11,424 nucleotides of DNA from an uncultured Bacilli bacterium. GTDB lineage: Bacteria > Bacillota_I > Bacilli_A > RF39 > UBA660. Of the stretch, positions 1 through 6,013 are shown in pieces. A model generated the notes under the pieces. The model had not been told where the DNA came from and ran no database searches. It saw only the letters and a list, made by a program, of their open reading frames with translations. Location: the NCBI GenBank assembly GCA_944332645.1, contig CALVKK010000033.1, positions 1 through 11,424 of the forward strand, read 5' to 3'. Within the stretch, counting starts at the first letter, position 1. Every line of letters begins with the position of its first letter. Both the position numbers and the translations under genes were made by a program.

Positions 1-1695
1 GAAAGAAATCCGATTATTCCTAGTACTAATATTTATACTACGATAAAATTATTAAGTAACTTTTATTTGGACAGAAATGCAGTTAACTGTTTTGATTTAA
101 ATGTAAGTTATGGGAAACTATTAGATGATGCAGTTACTATCTCTTTAGCTTTAAAAGAACTTGGTGTCAAAAAAGGAGATATAATTTCTGCTTGTATGCC
201 TAATTTTTATCAGGCTTTAGCTATATTTCTAGCTTGTAATAGAATTGGTGCAGTAACAACATTTTTAGATTCCAAAGCATCAACTGAAGATATTAGCTTT
301 TATTTGAACGAGTTTGAATCTCCAATATTTATTAATTATAATGCGAGTGAAGAAGAAAATAATAAAATAAAAGAAAAAACAAAAGTACAATATATTGTTA
401 CTTTAAGTAAGAAAAATTTAAATAATTTAGATTTGAATTCTAATTATGAAATAACAAGAAATTCTAATTTTATTGATTATAATAATTTAGGCAATATTTC
501 AAAATTTAGAAAAACAAAGTTAGAAGTGCCACATTTTGGTAACGAGGATGCACTGATACTTTTTACAAGTGGGTCAACAGGGAAACCTAAATCGGTATTA
601 TTAACAAATAAAAATATATTAGCAGCTGAAATATATGCTAAGAATACAAGTCATACTGAAAATATTACCGGTCCAAAAACATTAACTTGTGTTCCATTTT
701 CGTATCCTTATGGCCTTATAACCTCCGCCTTAACAACATTACTTTGGGGAAAAGAAGCAATACTTGCTCCGAATATTAGTAAAGATACAATTAATTATTA
801 TTATAAGAAAAATCCAAGTATCATTTTTGGGAGTCCAGCATTATTAGATTTAACCATAAAGAATGTTGAAGATGATCTTGATTTGTCATCAGTAACCCAT
901 TTTATTTCTGGTGGGGATTTTCTAACGCCACAGCATTATAAAAGAGGAATGGAATTTTTTACAAAACATGGTGCTAATGTCGAATTAGGTAATGGTTTTG
1001 GCAATGCTGAAACAGTTAGTATTGGATCAACTCCAGTAGGTGTTCCGCTTAAAGCAGAAACGGCTGGCAAAATTTTAGTAGGTAGCAAGGCTATGATAGT
1101 TAATCAAGAAACACTTGGGGAACAAAAATACGGTGAAGAAGGTTTATTACTTGTTTCTGGTAAACATATTTTTAAAGGGTATTATAAGAATGATGAATTA
1201 ACTAAAAAGTCAAAAATAAAAATAAAAGGAACAGAATATTACAATACTGGAACTTTAGGTTATATAGATGAAGAAGGTTATTTTACACCAACAGGAAGAA
1301 ATTCTAGATTTTATATAATGTCATCACTAAATAAAGTATACTGTGATAATGTTCAAAATATTATTTCATCATTTGATTGTGTCAAAGATTGTGCTGTTGT
1401 TAAAGTGCCAGATCAAGAAGAATTATATACAAACAAAGCTTATATTGTTCTAAATGATGGATATGTACCAAGTGAAGAAACACAAAACTATATAAATAAT
1501 TTATTTTATCTTCCTACAACTGTATCGAATGGAAGAACAACCCAATTAAAATCTTATGAAGTACCATCATATATAGAATTTGTTGATGAGTTGCCAAGAA
1601 TAAGTGGTTCAGAAAAAATAAATTATACATATTTAGAAAAAGATGCGGAAGAAAAATTGGAACAAAACAAAGTTTTAAAATTAAATAGAATATAA
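1..1695 (+). CDS. AMP-binding (acyl-adenylate-forming) ligase, 5' partial
   Basis: Members of this superfamily activate a carboxylic acid with ATP to an acyl-AMP and usually pass it to CoA or a carrier protein. The reading frame is open from base 1 without a stop. The TTG at 67 lies inside conserved N-terminal sequence (preceded by NIYTTIKLLSNFY), so the true start is upstream of the window. The phosphate-binding A3 motif is clear (LFTSGSTGKPKS, about 556-594), as is the A5 region (NGFGNAETVS, about 991-1020). The A7 motif reads YNTGTLG instead of the usual TGD-L; the changed codon is ACT at 1252-1254. The following hinge/A8 block (GRNSRFYIMSSLNKVY) lacks the usual acidic hinge residue and glycine. 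The A10 lysine appears kept (SGSEKIN, near 1600-1620). All 11 visible arginines use AGA. A histidine kinase gene begins 24 bases downstream. The ligase fold is confident; the substrate is unknown, and the motif changes leave activity uncertain. Confidence 0.85.
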   Translation, partial: ERNPIIPSTNIYTTIKLLSNFYLDRNAVNCFDLNVSYGKLLDDAVTISLALKELGVKKGDIISACMPNFYQALAIFLACNRIGAVTTFLDSKASTEDISFYLNEFESPIFINYNASEEENNKIKEKTKVQYIVTLSKKNLNNLDLNSNYEITRNSNFIDYNNLGNISKFRKTKLEVPHFGNEDALILFTSGSTGKPKSVLLTNKNILAAEIYAKNTSHTENITGPKTLTCVPFSYPYGLITSALTTLLWGKEAILAPNISKDTINYYYKKNPSIIFGSPALLDLTIKNVEDDLDLSSVTHFISGGDFLTPQHYKRGMEFFTKHGANVELGNGFGNAETVSIGSTPVGVPLKAETAGKILVGSKAMIVNQETLGEQKYGEEGLLLVSGKHIFKGYYKNDELTKKSKIKIKGTEYYNTGTLGYIDEEGYFTPTGRNSRFYIMSSLNKVYCDNVQNIISSFDCVKDCAVVKVPDQEELYTNKAYIVLNDGYVPSEETQNYINNLFYLPTTVSNGRTTQLKSYEVPSYIEFVDELPRISGSEKINYTYLEKDAEEKLEQNKVLKLNRI

Positions 1696-1707
1696 AAGAA
1701 TAAATTT

Positions 1708-1722
1708 GGAGGTGATAATATG
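1708..1722 (+). promoter_or_regulatory. Shine-Dalgarno site and ATG of the histidine kinase gene
   Basis: GGAGGTGAT at 1708-1716 lies three bases before the ATG at 1720. It is a near-perfect anti-16S match and fixes the start. No convincing promoter is visible in the 24 bases after the ligase stop codon (1693-1695), so co-transcription with the ligase is likely. Confidence 0.85.
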
Positions 1723-3564
1723 GGAAGTGGTATCTTTTTTCCAATTTGTGCTATTCCTTTCTCAATTTTAATAAATATTCTTTTCTTTAAGAAAGGACAT
1801 ATTGATAATTATGAAACGAGAATATATAAGTCCTTAATTATTTCAAATTTTGTAGGACTTATATTAGAATTATTATGCTCTGTTGGTTCATTAATATATA
1901 GTAATTATCATATTGTGTCAGATTTTATTTATAAATCATATTTACTATATTTATTAAGTTGGACAGGTTTGTTCACTTATTATGTGTATAAAATATCAAC
2001 GGATAAAGAATTAAAATATAAAAAAGTATGGAAAATGTTGCTTATAATTTTATGCGTAGTCATCGGAATATTAGTATATATTTTACCAATAGAATTAGTT
2101 ATTAAGGATAATTTTCAAACAAGATATACAATAGGTGCCAGTGTTAATTTTTCATATACAATTAGTGGTATTTTAATTGGAATAATAATCATAACTTTGA
2201 TAAAGAATTTTAAAAAAGTTTTTAATAGAAAATATTTGCCAGTATTTATTTTACTTGTTGTCGGAACATTATCAATAATTATACAAAATATATTTCCCCA
2301 ATTATTATTATTAACTTATGTCGAAACTTTAATATGTTGTATTATGTATTTTACTATTGAAAATCCGGATGTCAAAATGTTAAATACGGTAATACTTGCT
2401 AAAGAACAAGCCGAAAGAGCTAATAGAGCTAAAAGTGATTTCTTATCAAGTATGAGTCATGAAATTAGAACACCTTTAAATGCTATTGTTGGCTTATCAG
2501 AAAATATGGCTTCATATAAAGAACAAATGCCCAAAGAAGTTATGGAAGATATAGATGATATATTGGCTTCTTCTCAAACGCTACTTGAAATAGTTGGAAA
2601 TGTTTTAGACATTAATAAAATCGAATGCGATAAAATGGAAATTATTACTACACCATATAATTTTAGAGAAGAGTTATATAAAGTAATTAAAGTTACAAAA
2701 ACAAAATTAGGTAATAAACCAATTAAATTTAATTTAGATATTGCGCAAGATGTACCGGATGAATTAATTGGTGATAAAGTTCATATCAAAGAAATACTTA
2801 ATAATTTATTAACTAATGCATTCAAATATACCGAAAAAGGTGAAGTAAATTTAACTGTAAAATGTATTAATCAAAATAATTTATGTTCTTTAATAATTAC
2901 AGTTGCAGATACAGGAAGAGGTATCAAAGCTGAAAATATTAACAAATTATTTGATAAGTTTGAAAGATTAGATGTTGAAATAAATTCTACAACCGAAGGA
3001 ACAGGACTAGGACTTGCTATAACAAAAGCATTAGTTGAAATGATGAATGGAAAAATTAACGTTCAAAGTCAGTTTGGTAAAGGATCGATATTTATGGTTC
3101 AAATACCACAAGAGATAAGTAAAGCTTCAACGCAAAGTGAAAGGATTATAAAATGTATTAATAATTCAGATGAGATTGATATAGAAAAGGAAAATACAAA
3201 AATGAACATATTAATAGTTGATGATAATAAATTAAATGTAAAAGTTGCTCGAATAGCATTAAAAGAAATAAGTAATAATATTGATGAATGTTATGATAGT
3301 TTAGAATGCTTAGAAAAGTTAAAAACAAATAAATATGATTTAATTTTAATGGATATAATGATGCCAAATATGGATGGAGAAGAAACCTTGTTAAAATTAA
3401 AAGAAAATCCAGAATTTAATACGCCAGTGATAGCTGTAACGGCAGATGCAACATCAGAGGCAAAAGAGAAATATATGAATGAGGGTTTTGCTGAGTATAT
3501 ATCTAAACCATTTACTAAAGAGCAATTAAAAGAAAAAATAAATAATATTTTTAACAATCAATAA
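1720..3564 (+). CDS. Membrane hybrid sensor histidine kinase with C-terminal receiver
   Basis: This 614-residue membrane protein senses an unknown cue, autophosphorylates on histidine and passes the phosphate to an aspartate on the same chain. Residues 1-212 form about seven hydrophobic helices (roughly 4-24, 38-60, 70-91, 104-124, 138-161, 172-190, 194-212) with very short loops. That suggests sensing within or at the membrane, and no large extracellular domain is seen. A short linker leads directly to HisKA with the phospho-acceptor H247 (SMSHEIRTP). The ATPase domain shows the N box (N366 in LLTNAFKY), G1 (DTGRGI, D397), F box (FDKFERLD) and G2 (GTGLGLAI). A receiver from about 495 has D501/D502, phospho-acceptor D545 (LILMDIMMPNMDG), T574 and K596. 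No PAS, HAMP or HPt domain is seen, and no output regulator lies in the window, so the partner downstream is unknown. All catalytic residues are intact. It probably shares an operon with the AMP-binding ligase. Confidence 0.93.
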   Translation: MGSGIFFPICAIPFSILINILFFKKGHIDNYETRIYKSLIISNFVGLILELLCSVGSLIYSNYHIVSDFIYKSYLLYLLSWTGLFTYYVYKISTDKELKYKKVWKMLLIILCVVIGILVYILPIELVIKDNFQTRYTIGASVNFSYTISGILIGIIIITLIKNFKKVFNRKYLPVFILLVVGTLSIIIQNIFPQLLLLTYVETLICCIMYFTIENPDVKMLNTVILAKEQAERANRAKSDFLSSMSHEIRTPLNAIVGLSENMASYKEQMPKEVMEDIDDILASSQTLLEIVGNVLDINKIECDKMEIITTPYNFREELYKVIKVTKTKLGNKPIKFNLDIAQDVPDELIGDKVHIKEILNNLLTNAFKYTEKGEVNLTVKCINQNNLCSLIITVADTGRGIKAENINKLFDKFERLDVEINSTTEGTGLGLAITKALVEMMNGKINVQSQFGKGSIFMVQIPQEISKASTQSERIIKCINNSDEIDIEKENTKMNILIVDDNKLNVKVARIALKEISNNIDECYDSLECLEKLKTNKYDLILMDIMMPNMDGEETLLKLKENPEFNTPVIAVTADATSEAKEKYMNEGFAEYISKPFTKEQLKEKINNIFNNQ

Positions 3565-3597
3565 AAAATTTTTGTTTTGTGTTTTAGATATGGCGTG

Positions 3598-3635
3598 TGG
3601 CTAGGTAGTTATAGTCCATGATATGCGTATCTATG
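3598..3635 (+). other. Possible structured RNA element: two adjacent hairpins after the kinase gene
   Basis: The first hairpin pairs TGGCTA (3598-3603) with TAG plus CCA (3612-3618), with one bulged T at 3615 and an 8-base loop. The second pairs CATGATA (3617-3623) with TATC plus ATG (3628-3635), with one bulged T at 3632 and a TGCG loop of the UNCG type. The arms share two bases (3617-3618), so both cannot be fully formed at once. An alternative stem, AGATATG (3586-3592) with CGTATCT (3626-3632), would compete. This patch is richer in G than its surroundings and has no open reading frame. It matches no riboswitch or tRNA that I recognise. It could be a 3' UTR element, a small RNA or chance. 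Confidence 0.3.
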
Positions 3636-3793
3636 AAGTATTAAGAAATAACGATGTATAATTAAAAAAGTGTGTTTATTGCTAATTTTTAAATAAGAAT
3701 AAGGATCCAATAGTTTCTTTTTTTTGCAATTTAAACAAATAGAAAATATAAGAAGATTATAGGAATTTGTGAAATTTTTTAAAACTTTACCTA

Positions 3794-3839
3794 TTTAATA
3801 AATAAAAAAAAGATTGTATAATAATTATAATTAGGAGGG
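3794..3839 (+). promoter_or_regulatory. Promoter and Shine-Dalgarno site of the HerA-like ATPase gene
   Basis: A consensus -10 box TATAAT lies at 3817-3822. The hexamer 17 bases upstream (TTTAAT, 3794-3799) is only a weak -35 match. A strong Shine-Dalgarno sequence AGGAGGG at 3833-3839 is six bases from the GTG start at 3846. The rest of the gap after the kinase gene (3565-3793) shows no gene. Confidence 0.55.
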
Positions 3840-3845
3840 ATTAAA

Positions 3846-5618
3846 GTGCTAGGTAATATAATTGGTATTGTCGAAAACGAAGTTTTACTAAAATTGGCTA
3901 TTGATATTAGTAAATTTGAAAATTTAATTAATGTTCATGTTATCATGGAAGATGGAAATCGTAAATTAGTAGGTGAAATAATAGATATAAAAGAAGGTAT
4001 CGCTTATGTTAATTTATTAGGTGAGATTATTGATGATAAGTTTATTTTTGGTGTTATGGTTAAACCGTCTTTTAGTTCAGTGGTAAAATTAATATCAAAA
4101 GAAAAAATACCAATGATTATCGGTGTTGATAATTATAGAGAAAATACTGATATTTATATTGGAACAAGTCCAATTTATGCTGGTGTCAAAATTGGGGCTA
4201 ACATCAATCAACTTTTCAGTAACCATTTTGCTGTTTTAGGATCAACTGGCAGTGGCAAATCATGCGGTGTTGCTCGTATCATTCAAAATATATTTGATCG
4301 CAAATCTTACATTCCATATCGAGCTAGTTTATTTATTTTCGATGCTTATGGTGAATATCATAATGCGTTTAAAAATATTGGTAATAATCAAGAAGAGATA
4401 TCTTTTAAGTCATATACAACTAATTTACACTTTAGTGAGACAGAAGTTCTTCGAATTCCTGCTTGGTTATTAGGAGTAGATGATTTGGCCTTATTGTTAA
4501 ACGCTGAGAAGCCATCGCAATTACCAATAATTCAAAAAGCATTACGCTTAGTTAATATTTTTGCTCGTAATGGTGGTGATGCTGATAAACATAAAAACGA
4601 TATTATTGCTCGGGCTCTTTTAGATATTTTATCTAGCGGTAATCCTCCAGCTCAAATACGAGATCAAATTTTTTCAGTTTTGACTTATTATAATACGCCA
4701 GAATTGAATCTTGAAACGCCAGTTTTTCAACCTGGATACACACGACCATTAAAACAATGCTTGTTGATCGATGCTTCAGGTAAAATCAGGGAAATGGAGT
4801 TATTGACGACATTTATTCAAAAGTTTGTTCAAGATGATTTAAAATTAGACTTACCGCATGAGGAAGTTATGTATAATCTAGAAGATTTAGAAAAGGCTTT
4901 TGAATTTGCTTTGATAAGTGAAGGATCTTTGAACAGTGAAAGAGTATATGATGATTCTAATATTCTCAAAGTTAGATTACATTCTTTAGTCAGTAGTGAT
5001 GCGAAAGCGTATTTTGAATATGACAAATTTGTTACAAAAGAGCAATATGTCAAAGAATTGTTAACAGCAAATAACGGATTAAAAGCTCAAATAATTAATT
5101 TTAATATTAATTATATTGATGATCGATTAGCTAAAAGCATAACTAAAATATATTCAAAGTTATTATTTGATTATGCTAAAGATTTAGAGGAAAGAGCAAC
5201 GATGCCATTTCATATAATTTTAGAAGAAGCACATCGTTATGTTCAAAATGATAATGACATCTATTTGTTAGGCTACAATATATTTGATCGAATCACAAAA
5301 GAAGGGCGTAAGTATGGTGTCTTATTAGGTTTAATCAGCCAAAGACCAAGTGAACTTTCTGAAACATCATTATCACAATGTAATAACTTTTTAATATTTA
5401 AAATGCTACATCCTACTGATGTTGAATATATAAGAAGAATGGTACCTAATATTACTAATGAAATAGTTAAAAGACTAAGAATTTTGCAACCTGGTAATTG
5501 TATTGCCTTTGGTACAGCTTTTAAAGTTCCTGTGATGATTAAATTAGATATGCCAAATCCAGTGCCTGAAAGTAGTAGTTGTAATGTTAGTGGTGTTTGG
5601 TTTGTTCAAAAAAAATAA
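3846..5618 (+). CDS. HerA-type (HAS-barrel/DUF87) hexameric ATPase
   Basis: HerA/FtsK-superfamily ATPases form hexameric rings that translocate or unwind DNA. Classically they work with the NurA nuclease in end resection, or with nuclease/SIR2-type effectors in anti-phage systems. This 590-residue protein has a beta-rich N-terminus of about 90 residues resembling the HAS barrel. Walker A follows (VLGSTGSGKSCG, K138), then an early IFDAYGEY strand (about 164-171), a conserved feature of HerA/VirB4-like proteins. The Walker B strand is HIILEEAHRY (456-464, with E460/E461). Next come an arginine-bearing segment (ITKEGRKYG) and a sensor-like ISQRPSELSETSLSQCNNF region, followed by LHPTDVEYIRRMVPNI. 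All ATPase motifs look intact. The GTG start is supported by a well-spaced Shine-Dalgarno site. No nurA, SIR2, DUF4297 or other effector gene is adjacent, so its partner and function here are unknown. It converges on the small minus-strand gene downstream. A plasmid or conjugative ATPase is less likely given the lack of transfer genes. Confidence 0.88.
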   Translation: MLGNIIGIVENEVLLKLAIDISKFENLINVHVIMEDGNRKLVGEIIDIKEGIAYVNLLGEIIDDKFIFGVMVKPSFSSVVKLISKEKIPMIIGVDNYRENTDIYIGTSPIYAGVKIGANINQLFSNHFAVLGSTGSGKSCGVARIIQNIFDRKSYIPYRASLFIFDAYGEYHNAFKNIGNNQEEISFKSYTTNLHFSETEVLRIPAWLLGVDDLALLLNAEKPSQLPIIQKALRLVNIFARNGGDADKHKNDIIARALLDILSSGNPPAQIRDQIFSVLTYYNTPELNLETPVFQPGYTRPLKQCLLIDASGKIREMELLTTFIQKFVQDDLKLDLPHEEVMYNLEDLEKAFEFALISEGSLNSERVYDDSNILKVRLHSLVSSDAKAYFEYDKFVTKEQYVKELLTANNGLKAQIINFNINYIDDRLAKSITKIYSKLLFDYAKDLEERATMPFHIILEEAHRYVQNDNDIYLLGYNIFDRITKEGRKYGVLLGLISQRPSELSETSLSQCNNFLIFKMLHPTDVEYIRRMVPNITNEIVKRLRILQPGNCIAFGTAFKVPVMIKLDMPNPVPESSSCNVSGVWFVQKK

Positions 5619-5637
5619 GTTTAGTAACTTATTTTTT
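5610..5637. terminator. Two-way intrinsic terminator between convergent genes
   Basis: AAAAAATAAGTT (5610-5621) and AACTTATTTTTT (5626-5637) pair perfectly over 12 bp around the four-base loop TAGT. T-runs lie at the 3' end in both directions: 5632-5637 on plus, and the complement of the A8 run 5608-5615 on minus. The stop codon of the plus gene (5616-5618) lies inside the left arm. The minus gene's stop (5638-5636) overlaps the end of the right arm. Confidence 0.8.
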
Positions 5638-5842
5638 AGTTTATATACAATTTAATTTCTTTTGGCTTTTTATCCACAATTTTTGCTATAACGTCTATAC
5701 TAAACGACATATTAACCATATTATTAATTACTTTGATAAGTATTTCCTCTTTTCCAACTTCGATACCATGTTTATAATAATACAGTAACTCATTGACTTC
5801 GTCATCAGATAAAAGTGCTTTTTTTTCAACAAAATTTTGCAT
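5636..5842 (-). CDS. Small protein resembling the C-terminal tail of Rpn/PD-(D/E)XK transposase-family nucleases
   Basis: The 68-residue product has the pattern seen at the C-terminus of Rpn (YhgA-like/PDDEXK_2) proteins. That pattern is a tyrosine/charge-rich helix with a YYKHGIEVGKEE stretch, a helix ending in a Met-containing turn (NNMVNMSFS), and a final IDVIAKIVDKKPKEIKL helix like the usual 'sie-IA-itGLs-eEI' end. The catalytic nuclease domain is absent, and the upstream minus-strand sequence (5843-6013) has stops in all frames and no nuclease remnant. The gene has its own strong Shine-Dalgarno site (AAGGAGG, about 5855-5849) and a promoter, so it looks like a real free-standing gene. 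In E. coli, short in-gene products covering only the Rpn C-terminus (RpnS) bind and inhibit the full-length nuclease; a similar role here is inference. Alternatively it is a decayed remnant or an unrelated small regulator. Confidence 0.65.
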   Translation of the reverse strand: MQNFVEKKALLSDDEVNELLYYYKHGIEVGKEEILIKVINNMVNMSFSIDVIAKIVDKKPKEIKLYIN

Positions 5843-5862
5843 ATTTTCCTCCTTTGTTATTT

Positions 5863-5891
5863 ATTATAATTATTTATGAAAAACATGCAAA
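5863..5891 (-). promoter_or_regulatory. Promoter of the 68-residue Rpn-tail-like gene
   Basis: On the minus strand TATAAT (5868-5863) lies exactly 17 bases downstream of TTTGCA (5891-5886), which matches the -35 consensus at four of six positions. The likely transcript start leaves a short leader containing the AAGGAGG ribosome site. The gene therefore need not depend on the radical SAM gene upstream. Confidence 0.55.
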
Positions 5892-5949
5892 TGACTAAAA
5901 TTCAAAAAGTTAAGATTAAAGTTTTATAATTTTAAATTTTGTTTAACAT

Positions 5950-6004
5950 AATTTTAAAAAAAATGTAATCTATGGGTTAAAACTTTTTCCCAAATTTTAA
6001 AATT
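5950..6004 (-). terminator. Possible terminator of the radical SAM gene
   Basis: After the stop codon on the minus strand, AATTTTAAA (6004-5996) can pair with TTTAAAATT (5958-5950). They enclose a short TGGG/CCCA hairpin and a T8 run (5963-5956). The pairing is almost entirely A-T and the inner loop is large, so this is a weak candidate. Confidence 0.3.
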
Positions 6005-6013
6005 AGATAAATT

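Noticed and set aside
67..69. TTG as the start of the AMP-binding ligase
   Set aside because: The same frame is open to base 1 and encodes plausible family sequence upstream (NIYTTIKLL), so the gene is cut by the window edge.
1514..1744. Minus-strand open frame across the ligase end and kinase start
   Set aside because: It is antisense to two well-supported genes and to the strong ribosome site at 1708-1716, and its hydrophobic composition reflects A/T-rich antisense sequence.
3590..3650. tRNA-like element (D-arm-like stem with GG in the loop)
   Set aside because: No T-arm with TTCRA, no acceptor pairing and no coherent anticodon stem of the right size are present.
3652..3663. Second promoter before the HerA-like gene: CGATGTATAATT, identical to 12 bases at the ABC operon promoter (8526-8537)
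   Set aside because: No -35 hexamer lies at a suitable distance, and a shared A/T-rich -10 region can arise by chance. The closer TATAAT at 3817 is a better candidate.
3677..3725. Terminator ending in the T8 run at 3718-3725
   Set aside because: The only supporting stem is five to six weak pairs (TATTG with CAATA) around a loop of about 26 bases.
3767..3779. 13-base sequence TTGTGAAATTTTT shared with 6978-6990, upstream of two unrelated genes
   Set aside because: It is low-complexity, lies at different distances from the two starts, and partly coincides with the minus-strand -35 box at 6979-6984. Chance is sufficient in such A/T-rich DNA.
5843..6013. Remnant of an Rpn nuclease catalytic domain upstream of the small protein
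   Set aside because: All minus-strand frames here are closed by frequent stops and show no recognisable motif.
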